A stretch of 19,436 nucleotides of DNA from Clostridia bacterium (GCA_900768525.1 CAAGDF010000060.1:1-19436); one strand, 5' to 3'. Shown: positions 1 through 7,300, numbered from the stretch's first letter. The notes: a model not told the origin generated them from the sequence alone. A program made the numbers and translations.

Positions 1-216
1 ATGATAGAGTATTCCGTCGTAATCGTTCATATAGGCGTAAGTCGGACTTGTTATAAGCGATTTTATGCCTAAGCCCTGCGCCATGCCTTTAACGAATACC
101 GTTTTGCCCGCGCCCATTTCGCCCGACAGCAAAACAACCGCGCCTTTATTCAATTTTTCGGCGAAAGATTTGCCGATTTCAATCGTTTCTTCCGCGCTGT
201 TCGTAACGTATTTCAT
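1..216 (-). CDS. tsaE: TsaE, tRNA t6A biosynthesis ATPase (3' end outside window)
   Basis: This is the N-terminal 72 residues of TsaE, the small P-loop ATPase that works with TsaB and TsaD in the cytoplasm to form N6-threonylcarbamoyladenosine at position 37 of ANN-decoding tRNAs. The translated minus strand from the ATG at 216 reads MKYVTNSAEETIEIGKSF and then a Walker A motif GEMGAGKT (about residues 34-41). After it come FVKGMAQGLG and the family motif SPTYAYMNDYDG ending in LYH at base 1. The stop codon lies outside the window. No good Shine-Dalgarno precedes the ATG, but the start matches the usual TsaE N-terminus. The gene lies 46 bases downstream of the YihY-type gene and is probably co-transcribed with it. 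The assignment is secure although the protein is incomplete. Confidence 0.93.
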   Translation of the reverse strand, partial: MKYVTNSAEETIEIGKSFAEKLNKGAVVLLSGEMGAGKTVFVKGMAQGLGIKSLITSPTYAYMNDYDGILYH

Positions 217-262
217 AATATGAATTTATTATATTTTACGCGCGCGATTTTGTCAAACGATT

Positions 263-1048
263 TTATTCGGCAATGCGAGAGGAACAAAACGAATTCATAA
301 CCATTCCGTAAACCAAAGCCCGCATTAAAAAGTATAAATACAGCAAAAACGCCGCGACGAGTGCAAACCCGAATTCACCTTCGCCTTTTAAAATCGAAAA
401 CGCACGGAAAATCAACCCGCATATCTCCCAATAGACAAAGGTAAATATTACGCCCTTGAAAATGAACTTTGCATTTTTACAACCCGACGGCGCGGCGAAT
501 ATATGCAATACGAACGACAGCAGCAAATTAAAAGCAAGATTTACCGATAAACTCGCAAGGCTTACTACAGCGTCCGAAAAGCCGATAAGTTCAAGAATTT
601 TATTGCCGAATATTTCCGCAATTACGCCTATTATCAGCAACGTTTGCACGACGAGCAAATACGCAAAAGATAAAACGCGTTTAAACGCTCCGCGCGCACG
701 AACGCTGCCGTATACGTTTTCACCCGTCCGTATGAGATGAAAATAAAAATGCGTAGACGAGTACGCGGCAGTCAACGCCATAACGATGGTTGCCGTGCGG
801 CTTGCGCCTTCTTGCTGCAATTTATCGAAATATACCATAAAAGCATCCGAGCCGAAAAGCTGACGAACAAGCGACAAGTCGATATCCAAAGCAGCGAAAA
901 ATATCGATATTAAACCGAAGAACGGAACTAATCCCGAAAAGAAAAAATATGCAAGTCCGCCCGCAAAAGTGGTGGCGCGTTTCAAATCGGAAAAAGTGTA
1001 AAAATCTTTGATTTTTACTAAGATTTTACGAGTTTTTATTACAGACAT
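263..1048 (-). CDS. YihY/BrkB family multipass membrane protein
   Basis: This 261-residue integral membrane protein has the length and layout of the YihY/virulence factor BrkB family (once misnamed RNase BN). About six hydrophobic segments are visible, near residues 30-53, 84-104, 123-146, 158-184, 194-216 and 224-249. The N-terminal ATTFAGGLAYFFFSGLVPF segment and the central AAYSSTHFYFHLI stretch are typical of the family. The molecular function of the family is unsettled; a transport role has been suggested. The gene starts 29 bases after the minE-like stop with only a poor ribosome binding site, so translation may depend on read-through from upstream. It probably belongs to the minD-minE-tsaE transcription unit. 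Family assignment is good; function is unknown. Confidence 0.8.
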   Translation of the reverse strand: MSVIKTRKILVKIKDFYTFSDLKRATTFAGGLAYFFFSGLVPFFGLISIFFAALDIDLSLVRQLFGSDAFMVYFDKLQQEGASRTATIVMALTAAYSSTHFYFHLIRTGENVYGSVRARGAFKRVLSFAYLLVVQTLLIIGVIAEIFGNKILELIGFSDAVVSLASLSVNLAFNLLLSFVLHIFAAPSGCKNAKFIFKGVIFTFVYWEICGLIFRAFSILKGEGEFGFALVAAFLLYLYFLMRALVYGMVMNSFCSSRIAE

Positions 1049-1077
1049 AATTTCAAAGTGAGGTAAATACGAGGCTT

Positions 1078-1317
1078 TTAAAAACCGTCTACCGAACGGA
1101 AACTTTTTACCGATTTAGCCTTTACCGAAATGACGATATCGAAGCCTTTTTCGTTTGCGACGATAGTAGTTTGCGGTTCGGTAGACAGCGAAAAAAAGTC
1201 GGATAACGTTGCCGACACCTCACGCGAAACAGCCTTTTCTATTCCCGTTGAAACGCCTATCCTATCCGCTTTGATAAGATCGCAGGCGCGTTTAAATCTT
1301 TTGTCGGCCGACCTCAT
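1078..1317 (-). CDS. minE: MinE-like cell division topological specificity factor (divergent)
   Basis: This 79-residue protein is encoded directly after minD; its ATG overlaps the minD TGA (ATGA). MinE binds membrane-attached MinD, stimulates its ATPase and drives oscillation or redistribution of the Min system. The sequence supports a divergent MinE. An N-terminal basic helix carries AxDLIKADR, resembling the MinD-binding segment of MinE (A..RL....R). It is followed by an I..AVSREVSATLSDFFSL helix and a strand pair ending in FDIVISVKAK, matching the C-terminal topological-specificity fold. Length also fits (MinE is usually 80-90 residues). Identity rests on position plus this weak pattern, so a profile search would be decisive. 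Alternatively it is an unrelated small partner of MinD. Confidence 0.72.
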   Translation of the reverse strand: MRSADKRFKRACDLIKADRIGVSTGIEKAVSREVSATLSDFFSLSTEPQTTIVANEKGFDIVISVKAKSVKSFRSVDGF

Positions 1318-2099
1318 ACGATCTTTTTAAGCCCCCTTCTTATACTGCCGCCGATACCGCAATACTGCTTTTCGCAATCGTACAACCTGACCTTACCGCC
1401 GACTACGGCTGCGGCAAGATTTTTAAAACATTTTCCGCCTACAAGCGAATCGGGCAAAACGCAATTCTCGGCGGTCATTATTTCGTCATCGTAAGGTATA
1501 ACTCCTATCACTTTACATTTCAAAATATCTTCGACGTCGGCAACCGATAAGGCAAGCCCTTCAACCGCAAGATCGCCCCGCACCATATTTACCACGATAT
1601 TCACCTTGGCAAGATTATAGCTTCTGAGCACCGAAAGTGTTTTATCGGCGTCGCGCACAGACGAAAGCGACGGAGTAACCACAACGATTGCTCCGTCGGC
1701 AGCCTGTACGGCTCTGTGAAACCCGACGTCTATTCCCGCTGGGCAATCGAGAAGTATATAGTCAAAATTGCTCCTTAAGCCGTCGAAAAGGCTCTTTATG
1801 TTAGCCGACGTAACCGTTCCGCCACCCGCCATGTGGCAGGACGAAATCATATATAAATTCTTGACCGCGCACGGCACTAACGACTGACTTGCACGGCAAC
1901 GCCCTTCAAGCGCGTCGGAAAGATCGAAGCGCACGATTTTTTCCGTGCCCATTACGATATCAAGATTATTCAAGCCGAAATCGAGATCGCATACGATTGT
2001 ACGCTTTCCGCGCGCGGCGAGTTTTGCGCCGAGAAAAGCCGAAACGGTGGTTTTTCCGACACCGCCCTTGCCCGATGTAACTACAAAAATTTCCGACAT
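1314..2099 (-). CDS. minD: Septum site-determining protein MinD
   Basis: MinD is a membrane-cycling ParA/MinD-type ATPase that positions the division site. From the ATG at 2099 the protein is 261 residues, the normal length. It begins MSEIFVVTSGKGGVGKTT, a deviant Walker A with the signature lysine (K11) and the P-loop lysine (K16). It continues with DLDFGLNNLDIVMG, the MinD-specific motif, and Walker B LLDCPAGID. The C-terminus (SIRRGLKKIV) has the basic amphipathic character of the MinD membrane-targeting helix. I chose this start rather than an in-frame one 42 bases upstream (2141) because GGGAGGA sits 5 bases before the ATG and the extra residues are not MinD-like. It overlaps minE. No minC is seen next to it. 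Confidence 0.95.
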   Translation of the reverse strand: MSEIFVVTSGKGGVGKTTVSAFLGAKLAARGKRTIVCDLDFGLNNLDIVMGTEKIVRFDLSDALEGRCRASQSLVPCAVKNLYMISSCHMAGGGTVTSANIKSLFDGLRSNFDYILLDCPAGIDVGFHRAVQAADGAIVVVTPSLSSVRDADKTLSVLRSYNLAKVNIVVNMVRGDLAVEGLALSVADVEDILKCKVIGVIPYDDEIMTAENCVLPDSLVGGKCFKNLAAAVVGGKVRLYDCEKQYCGIGGSIRRGLKKIV

Positions 2100-2156
2100 A
2101 TCATCCTCCCGCAGGTATTCGTTATATAAAACACTATACACTAAAATACGCGTCGG

Positions 2157-2186
2157 ATTTTAAAACCTTATGCGCTTTTATGTCGA
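2157..2186 (-). promoter_or_regulatory. Candidate sigma-A promoter upstream of minD
   Basis: On the minus strand TCGACA (2181-2186) is followed after 18 bases by TAAAAT (2157-2162), or after 17 by TTAAAA. It would start transcription about 50 bases before the minD ATG. It matches consensus at 5 of 6 positions in each box with a long spacer. Inferred from sequence only. Confidence 0.45.
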
Positions 2187-2208
2187 ATTATTATTTTTCG
2201 TTCGGTCT

Positions 2209-2466
2209 TTACTCATCCTCGTCGCAGGTTACGGGCACGACTTTGCGCTTTCTTACGAGTATTGCGTCCTCGCCTATCTTTTCAATATCGCACGGCGATA
2301 TCTCCTTTTTTTCGGACGCGCTCAGGCAAAACTTGGGACTGACGGTAAAGCCGACAAGGCAATTCATAGGAAAACTTACGGTGATATCGGTTATTTTGCC
2401 CATTTTACTTCCGTCGGTAACGTCAATCACGGTCTTTTTCTTCAATTCGGAGTAAGAATAATCCAT
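2209..2466 (-). CDS. YlmC/YmxH family PRC-barrel protein
   Basis: This is an 85-residue single-domain PRC-barrel protein of the YlmC/YmxH family found in spore-forming Firmicutes. The N-terminus (YSELKKKTVIDVTDGSKMGKITDI) matches the family pattern of a short strand, then D..G...G.+.D. The domain ends in IGEDAILVRK, where the family usually has IGED.ILV. The family is linked to sporulation by conservation and location; its biochemical role is not established. A GTGGAG ribosome binding site lies 8 bases before the ATG. It is divergent from the DUF421 gene across an 81-base spacer and lies 109 bases upstream of minD, which seems to have its own promoter. The last residues are acidic (CDEDE). 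Confidence 0.85.
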   Translation of the reverse strand: MDYSYSELKKKTVIDVTDGSKMGKITDITVSFPMNCLVGFTVSPKFCLSASEKKEISPCDIEKIGEDAILVRKRKVVPVTCDEDE

Positions 2467-2547
2467 TAAAATTTCTCCACTATAAATATCATATTCAGTT
2501 TATCTCTCAATAATTATTTTTTTGCGAACAGCACACAATACTTTTGT

Positions 2548-3222
2548 ATGTTGATTATATTTACACGAGCCATTATTTTGTATATCGCATTGCTTATTGT
2601 TATGCGACTGATGGGCAAGCGGCAAATCGGCGAAATGCAGCCGTTTGAATTTATTATTACCCTTTTAATCGCCGAACTTGCCTGCGTACCGATGACCGAC
2701 GTTTCTATTCCGCTGTCCTACGGCTTGATTTCCGTGCTTGCGGTGTTTATTCTGCACCAGATAATGTCGCTTATGGAGCGTTCGGGAAAAACCGTCAAAT
2801 TCTTAATCAGCGGCAAACCGTCCGTTGTTCTTACACCCGACGGCATAGATCTGAAAGAACTTAAAAAGAATAACATGGGCATAGCCGATTTAATCGAAGC
2901 GATGCGCACGTCGGGTTATTTTTCCTTCGACGATTTGAAATATGCCATATTTGAAAGCAACGGCAAGCTCAGCGCGCTCGAAAACCCCGAACGCGATATG
3001 AAACCGTCGCTTCCGATGCTTTTGATAAACGACGGAAAGCCGATATACGGTAATTTTGAAAAGAATAATATCACCCTTGACGAACTGATAAAACTGCTTG
3101 ACGGCGAAATTAAAAAGCCTTCAGACGCCGAGGTGCTGACAATGGATACAAACGGCAAAATATACCTGCAAAAAAGGCATGAAAAATATAAAATACTGCA
3201 TGTGAGGCTGAATAATGACTAA
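2548..3222 (+). CDS. DUF421 (YetF/YdfR-like) membrane protein
   Basis: This 224-residue protein has the DUF421 layout: about three N-terminal membrane segments (near residues 4-20, 34-50 and 57-76), then a soluble C-terminal part. The motifs VMRLMGKRQIGEMQPFEF and SGKPSVVL are highly typical of the family. Function is unknown; related B. subtilis proteins have been tied to spore or envelope properties. The ATG at 2548 gives the exact family N-terminus, but no Shine-Dalgarno is visible in front of it. The 3' end overlaps the DUF4363 gene by 8 bases, so the two are translationally coupled. This pairing is common in Clostridia and suggests the two proteins work together. Confidence 0.9.
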   Translation: MLIIFTRAIILYIALLIVMRLMGKRQIGEMQPFEFIITLLIAELACVPMTDVSIPLSYGLISVLAVFILHQIMSLMERSGKTVKFLISGKPSVVLTPDGIDLKELKKNNMGIADLIEAMRTSGYFSFDDLKYAIFESNGKLSALENPERDMKPSLPMLLINDGKPIYGNFEKNNITLDELIKLLDGEIKKPSDAEVLTMDTNGKIYLQKRHEKYKILHVRLNND

Positions 3223-3592
3223 AACGATAATAACTATAATAGTTTCCGTTTCGCTGCTTTTCCTTTGCTCTTACGGCGAATTTAGGGAGATAAACGAAAC
3301 GTTCGATACTTTTTATACTTTCCTCGAACAAACGGAGATAAAAATAAAAAACGGCAACGTTACCGTACAAGATACCGTTGCATTAAAAAATTTCTGGCTT
3401 ACTAAAAAGAAAAGTCTGCATATATGGATTCCGCACACAGACATTAAAGAGGTCGATTTGTGGCTCGGCGAAACAATCGCCTTTACCGAAAACGGCAAAC
3501 TCGACGAAGCGGCAACAAAAATCGTCGTTTTAAAAGGACTTGCAAAGCAAATCCCCGAAACTTATTCGATAAGGCTTGAAAACATATTCTGA
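3215..3592 (+). CDS. DUF4363 family membrane-anchored protein
   Basis: This 125-residue protein has one hydrophobic N-terminal segment (about residues 4-20) followed by a mainly helical, probably extracytoplasmic domain. The family pattern WLTKKKSLHIWIPHTDIKEVD (broadly W..kk..l...i.H..i..ie) followed by an acidic helix and a second helix is characteristic of DUF4363, whose members sit next to DUF421 genes in many Clostridia. A cysteine follows the hydrophobic segment, but no proper lipobox is present, so it is more likely a membrane anchor than a lipoprotein. GTGAGG lies just before the ATG, inside the end of the DUF421 gene. No clear terminator follows on the plus strand. Function is unknown. 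Confidence 0.82.
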   Translation: MTKTIITIIVSVSLLFLCSYGEFREINETFDTFYTFLEQTEIKIKNGNVTVQDTVALKNFWLTKKKSLHIWIPHTDIKEVDLWLGETIAFTENGKLDEAATKIVVLKGLAKQIPETYSIRLENIF

Positions 3593-3663
3593 TATGTATT
3601 ATAGCGCACCCGAAAAAGCCGAAAAATCAGCCTGAAAAACGCTTTATTTCGACTATTTGATTA

Positions 3664-3695
3664 TAAAAACACCCGTACACAACGTGCACGGGTGT
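3664..3695 (-). terminator. Rho-independent terminator of tRNA-Cys
   Basis: On the minus strand ACACCCGTGCA (3685-3695) pairs over 11 positions with TGTACGGGTGT (3669-3679), with one G-U pair and a five-base loop, followed by TTTTTAT. It begins 4 bases past the tRNA CCA. There is no T-tract on the plus strand, so it serves the tRNA only. Confidence 0.9.
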
Positions 3696-3698
3696 TAA

Positions 3699-3773
3699 TG
3701 GAGGTACCACCCAGATTTGAACTGGGGCGTAAAGGTTTTGCAGACCTTGGCCTTACCGCTTGGCTATGGTACC
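3699..3773 (-). tRNA. tRNA-Cys (anticodon GCA)
   Basis: The minus strand folds as a complete tRNA. The acceptor stem is GGTACCA with TGGTACC, the D arm carries AGCCAAGCGGTAAGGC, and the anticodon loop is CTGCAAA with GCA at 3739-3741. The T arm contains GTTCAAATC with a CCCAG/CTGGG stem. The discriminator is U73, the main identity element for cysteinyl-tRNA synthetase, and CCA is encoded (3699-3701). It has its own promoter (3851-3880) and terminator (3664-3695), so it is a single-tRNA transcription unit. Confidence 0.97.
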
Positions 3774-3850
3774 ATATTCATAAAAACAATGGGGTTCAAC
3801 GCGTTTTCGCCCTCGCCATACGACGCAAACGTATCGCTCAAGGCTTGTAA

Positions 3851-3880
3851 ATTCTAACATATTATATTCGTATATGTCAA
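3851..3880 (-). promoter_or_regulatory. Strong sigma-A promoter for tRNA-Cys
   Basis: The minus strand has a perfect TTGACA (3875-3880) and TAGAAT (3851-3856) separated by 18 bases (17 if read as TTAGAA). The predicted start near 3844 gives a leader of about 70 bases before the mature tRNA, which would be removed by RNase P. There is no gene between the two. Confidence 0.85.
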
Positions 3881-3965
3881 CTAAAATTCAAGCATTTTAG
3901 ATTTTTTTCTTTAAAAGAATTGTCTTGACAAGCCGAAAAAAAATCTCGCCTTGAAAAATTGCGAT

Positions 3966-4072
3966 AAAAAAGCCCTTCCTTCAAAAAATCGCTTTACGCA
4001 AGGGCGTTTTACCGCCCCTGCATCAGCAATTTACTTCTCTGTTTTTTTGGAAAGACTCGCACAAACATTATA
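3966..4072 (-). ncRNA. Candidate small RNA or kinase-transcript 3' end with competing hairpins
   Basis: This part of the 3774-4160 spacer contains no convincing gene. On the minus strand TATAAT (4067-4072) is followed by a stretch that can form two mutually exclusive hairpins. AGGGGCG (4013-4019) pairs with CGCCCTT (4000-4006) around a 6-base loop; alternatively GCCCTT (4000-4005) pairs with AAGGGC (3972-3977), which runs straight into six Ts (3966-3971). That is the layout of an antiterminator and terminator. No good -35 box precedes the TATAAT, and no ORF follows the T-tract. The simplest reading is the terminator of the kinase transcript about 150 bases past its stop; a separate RNA of about 95 bases is possible. 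An interrupted palindrome (TTGTC, two bases, GACAA; 3920-3931) lies further downstream. Confidence 0.35.
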
Positions 4073-4160
4073 TTTAATTTACGAGCCTATAATACCACTT
4101 CAGAGAAAAAACACTTTCATCCTTTCGACCATTATCGGCTAATTTTTTTTAACCTTTTGG

Positions 4161-5582
4161 CTATTTTTTATTCGGAAAAAATACCGTAACGGCGAACGAC
4201 GGTTCGATTTCTACGTGCATATACCCGCCCGCAGCCTCGACGGCGTAACCGATTCCGAACAAGCCGTTGCCGTAGATTACGTCTTTACACGACCTGCCGT
4301 TGTCGGTCACGGTAAGTTTGCAACCGTCGGTCGTAATTTCCGCATCGGCGGTAACGACGGTCGCACCCCCGTGCCTTACGGCATTGGTGGTACACTCACG
4401 CAAAACTTTAAGCACGGGCGTTTTATTGCTCATAGTGTACAATTGTTTCGATACACGCAGCTCTACGCCGATAAGCGCAAAAGAATTGACTAATTCTTTA
4501 ATTCTATCCTGCAAGGATACTTCGAACCCTCCGTACATTTCGGGCATCATGCCCGCTATAAGTTCTTTGATCTTTTTTAAGTCAACGTCGTCAAAACCGC
4601 CGTAATTAACGATACCGTGCAAAATGGACAGTCTTTGCGCCATAACGTCGTGAAGATTGCCTTTTATTTTTAAAATTTCCTTTTGCGTTTCGACGGCTTC
4701 GACTTTTTTTATGGTTTCTTCGAGTTCGGCTTGAATCTTCTTTTCGTTTTCACGCGATTTGTTAAGTTCGAGAAGAATCAACTCTTCGTCGGTAACGTTA
4801 CGGCAAGAAATTTGCTCTACAACCTTTTGCTTTTTTATCCACGAAAAAACAAGATATTCGCCGTCAACCAGCACCATTGCCGACGTATTGGACACTCGCC
4901 CGCCGTTTTCCGACGCTAAATTTTCTATTTTTTCGCAAATCTTGTTCGTTCTTACGTATTCGTCGATGCCGAGCCGTTTGAAATATTGCCGCATCGCCTT
5001 GTTTATAAAGGAAATCTGGCCGTATGAGTTGGCGAAAAGTATGCCTTGGTCAAGCGAATCGAAACCCTGCCTTACCATGTAGCCGCTCGGTTCGTTTTTA
5101 TAGAAAAAGCTGCGACCGATCGCAAAAACGACAATGCGCACAAAAGCATACCCTACCGATAAAACGTAAACGTAACGCCAACCGCCGATCTCGAAAAATA
5201 CGGGCAAGTTCGCAAGCATAAACGCTGTATCGGCAATGCCTATTAACTTTTTCGCTTGTATATAATACACCGAGCCGACAGCCGCCACCGCTAAAAGAAG
5301 ATATCCCGAAACAAGGAACAACACCTTTGCCGCAGGTTCGTTTAAAAGCGGAGTTCGGGCTATTGTCAGCAAAATAAAGTCCGCCACCAATAAAGCGAGA
5401 TACATGGTTCTGAGCGTACTTTTTTTGAACAGAGTGAACGACCGCGCGCCGTCATTGGTAAGAATAACGACGCAAACGCTGAACGACAGCATTATGAACA
5501 AGCGCACAGCCGACGGCAATGCAAGCAACTGCCCTGCCTGCGCCTGAGCGGTTAAAAGATTTGTTACGGAGGAGATATTCAT
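4161..5582 (-). CDS. Membrane sensor histidine kinase (NarL/LuxR-regulator type)
   Basis: This 473-residue protein is a complete sensor kinase. About five membrane segments lie in residues 26-156, followed by a PAS-like domain (about 172-262, starting FDSLDQGILFANSYGQISFIN) and a coiled coil (about 270-305). The dimerisation helix carries the phosphoacceptor His311 in KGNLHDVMAQRLS. The ATPase domain has an N-box (RECTTNAVRH, N400) and G-boxes (DNG at 427-429, GNGLFGIG at 438-445). This H-box and ATPase type normally phosphorylates NarL/FixJ regulators, and such a gene lies divergently at 7398. The ATG overlaps the upstream gene's TGA by 4 bases, so it is translationally coupled to the pseudokinase-like protein. 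The stimulus is unknown. Confidence 0.93.
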   Translation of the reverse strand: MNISSVTNLLTAQAQAGQLLALPSAVRLFIMLSFSVCVVILTNDGARSFTLFKKSTLRTMYLALLVADFILLTIARTPLLNEPAAKVLFLVSGYLLLAVAAVGSVYYIQAKKLIGIADTAFMLANLPVFFEIGGWRYVYVLSVGYAFVRIVVFAIGRSFFYKNEPSGYMVRQGFDSLDQGILFANSYGQISFINKAMRQYFKRLGIDEYVRTNKICEKIENLASENGGRVSNTSAMVLVDGEYLVFSWIKKQKVVEQISCRNVTDEELILLELNKSRENEKKIQAELEETIKKVEAVETQKEILKIKGNLHDVMAQRLSILHGIVNYGGFDDVDLKKIKELIAGMMPEMYGGFEVSLQDRIKELVNSFALIGVELRVSKQLYTMSNKTPVLKVLRECTTNAVRHGGATVVTADAEITTDGCKLTVTDNGRSCKDVIYGNGLFGIGYAVEAAGGYMHVEIEPSFAVTVFFPNKK

Positions 5583-7228
5583 TTTGCACCTCTCTTCATA
5601 ACAATTCTGTATTCGTTATCCTCTTTTTTACAATCGATATAATAACCGAGCTCGGAAAAAGTCTTTTTACGCCCTGATAATTCGATCGATTTTTCCGATT
5701 CGAGGTTTGCTACGACGATATCCTTTTCCGAGTTGATCGAAACAAACAACGCCGCATTTGAAAACGAAAACGTTTCCGCGATATATTCCACAAAATCGTT
5801 AAACGCAAGCGCAAACTCTACCGAAACGGTTTTGCCGCAAACGACGTTAAACGCCACCGAAAACAGCCCTACGCTGCGAATATCGGCTTTGACGATATCG
5901 GCAATCATTATAAATTCTCGGTCGGGCAAGGCGTTTTCGGTTTTCGCAAGCAGCATTAGCATGCTTTTTTGCTTTAAATAGCCGAGCCTAAGCCTGATGG
6001 CGGCAAGTTCGTTTTTGACTTTATCTTTGTTTTCTTCAGTGATTTCGTCGGGAAGATTTTTAGCAAGCGTTTCGATTTCTTTTACTTTAATTTCGACCGC
6101 GTTTTCGATTTCCTCGTAAAGCGCGCGGCGGGCATTGAGCGCAGCCTCTTCTTCTTTTATATCGCAACTTTTGGCAAGCAGTTCATTGCTTCGCTTAAGC
6201 CTTAAATTTTGCTTTACCGACTGACGGCGCAATTTGTTTATCTTTGACAAGTCCTCGCAAACGATTACTTTACCGCCCGAGATATCCTTTTCGGTATATT
6301 TCGCATCGGGATTGGTTTTTTCGCCGTAATCTTCTTCGTTGAAACTCGTAGTTTTATATACCGTTTTGCCGTTTTCGTCTTTTACGCAAAGCGAAACCAT
6401 GCTATCCGCCATGTATTTCAAGTATCTTCCGCTGTTTTGAATCAGTCCGCACTGCATGCATACCTCGAACCAACTCATACCGAACATTGCCGTAACGAGC
6501 GCGGCATTATTCAATATCGGAACTTTTGTAACCTCTTTATAAGCGAAAACATAAGTCAGCTGATACACAATCAACGCAACGCCTACAATTATGGACGAAA
6601 AGATTTGCGAATGATAGTTGCGTTTTGCAGTACCCAACCCGAATAGGACAATCGACGCAAAGAACAGCAAATCGGAATAAATATAGACGATGTAAAACAA
6701 AAATCCGAACGTAAATTTTTCGGCATGGTCCACACCCGACGGATAAACAAGATAAAACTGATGCACGTCGTTTGTCATTACAAGGCAAAACAATACCAAC
6801 CCCACGCCGACAACGCAGGCGCGGATAACGCTTTTATATTTTGAATTGCCGAAGAAAATCTCTAAAAACAAAAAAAAGCACAGCACGGCAAGCAACAAAA
6901 CGGGCGCGGCGTAAAGATAGGTAAAAATACGTATAGCCGCAGCCGAAAAGTCTACAAGCCGCCTGAAATAGTCAAGGACAATCCAGACAAACGACACGAA
7001 ATAAATCGCGAAAGCATAAGTATGCACTTTCGCAGATTGAATACGATAATCGACGTAAACGCACCATATGGAAAGGAATACGCAAGCCGCAATCGTGATT
7101 ATGTCCGAATAATCTCCGCCAAGGCTCGTATCGTCGCCGAATAATGTAACCGATATGATTAAAATAAACACGAACGCGGAAGATATTCCGCCGATTAGTT
7201 TCGCTCGATTTACCGCTTTTAACTTCAT
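5579..7228 (-). CDS. 7TM sensor protein with degenerate histidine kinase module (probable pseudokinase)
   Basis: This 549-residue protein has seven to eight membrane segments between residues 12 and 258. These include the TNDVHQFYLVYPSG loop (152-165) typical of the histidine kinase 7TM N-terminal region. A PAS-like stretch (about 264-325) and a basic coiled coil follow. Residues 360-430 look like a LuxR-type dimerisation domain, but where the phosphoacceptor His is expected the sequence is RRALYEEIENAV (Tyr371). The C-terminal part aligns by pattern to an ATPase domain, with FVEYIAETFSFSNAALFVSI in place of the N-box (Glu485 where Asn is needed) and no DxGxG or GxGL boxes. I infer a catalytically dead sensor partner of the active kinase encoded next. 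No Shine-Dalgarno is present; see the promoter at 7235. Confidence 0.82.
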   Translation of the reverse strand: MKLKAVNRAKLIGGISSAFVFILIISVTLFGDDTSLGGDYSDIITIAACVFLSIWCVYVDYRIQSAKVHTYAFAIYFVSFVWIVLDYFRRLVDFSAAAIRIFTYLYAAPVLLLAVLCFFLFLEIFFGNSKYKSVIRACVVGVGLVLFCLVMTNDVHQFYLVYPSGVDHAEKFTFGFLFYIVYIYSDLLFFASIVLFGLGTAKRNYHSQIFSSIIVGVALIVYQLTYVFAYKEVTKVPILNNAALVTAMFGMSWFEVCMQCGLIQNSGRYLKYMADSMVSLCVKDENGKTVYKTTSFNEEDYGEKTNPDAKYTEKDISGGKVIVCEDLSKINKLRRQSVKQNLRLKRSNELLAKSCDIKEEEAALNARRALYEEIENAVEIKVKEIETLAKNLPDEITEENKDKVKNELAAIRLRLGYLKQKSMLMLLAKTENALPDREFIMIADIVKADIRSVGLFSVAFNVVCGKTVSVEFALAFNDFVEYIAETFSFSNAALFVSINSEKDIVVANLESEKSIELSGRKKTFSELGYYIDCKKEDNEYRIVMKRGAK

Positions 7229-7234
7229 ACCCGA

Positions 7235-7263
7235 ATTTTAACACAAAACATTGTTTTTTTCAA
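7235..7263 (-). promoter_or_regulatory. Sigma-A promoter of the sensor gene pair (possibly leaderless)
   Basis: Minus-strand TTGAAA (7258-7263) and TAAAAT (7235-7240) are separated by exactly 17 bases. Only six bases separate the -10 box from the ATG at 7228, so the mRNA would begin at or next to the start codon. The spacer between the boxes holds a perfect 6-1-6 inverted repeat, AAAACA-T-TGTTTT (7245-7257), which could be an operator. Confidence 0.7.
7245..7257. promoter_or_regulatory. Inverted repeat, candidate operator in divergent spacer
   Basis: AAAACA-T-TGTTTT is a perfect 6-1-6 inverted repeat lying wholly between the -35 and -10 boxes of the sensor-pair promoter. A protein bound here would block that promoter. 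It is AT-rich, so chance is possible. Confidence 0.3.
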
Positions 7264-7271
7264 TAATTCCG

Positions 7272-7300
7272 ATGACATTTATATTTTTTTATGGTATTAT
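7272..7300 (+). promoter_or_regulatory. Sigma-A promoter of the response regulator gene
   Basis: Plus-strand ATGACA (7272-7277) and TATTAT (7295-7300) are spaced by 17 bases, each box matching consensus at 5 of 6 positions. The start near 7307 falls in the palindrome TATCGATA (7304-7311). It is followed by a small hairpin, TTTGCC with GGCAAA (7331-7350), in a leader of about 90 bases. The -35 boxes of this and the opposite promoter are only 8 bases apart. Confidence 0.7.

Noticed and set aside
2100..2141. Longer minD start at 2141
   Set aside because: The extension is not MinD-like, and the ATG at 2099 has an excellent ribosome binding site and the canonical N-terminus.
3920..3931. TTGTC-TT-GACAA interrupted palindrome with a TTGACA on the plus strand
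   Set aside because: No -10 box at proper distance and no gene downstream on the plus strand; probably chance in AT-rich spacer.
3951..4142. 63-codon plus-strand open frame in the spacer between tRNA-Cys and the kinase
   Set aside because: It lacks a ribosome binding site, has no recognisable pattern and overlaps the hairpin region; composition fits non-coding DNA.
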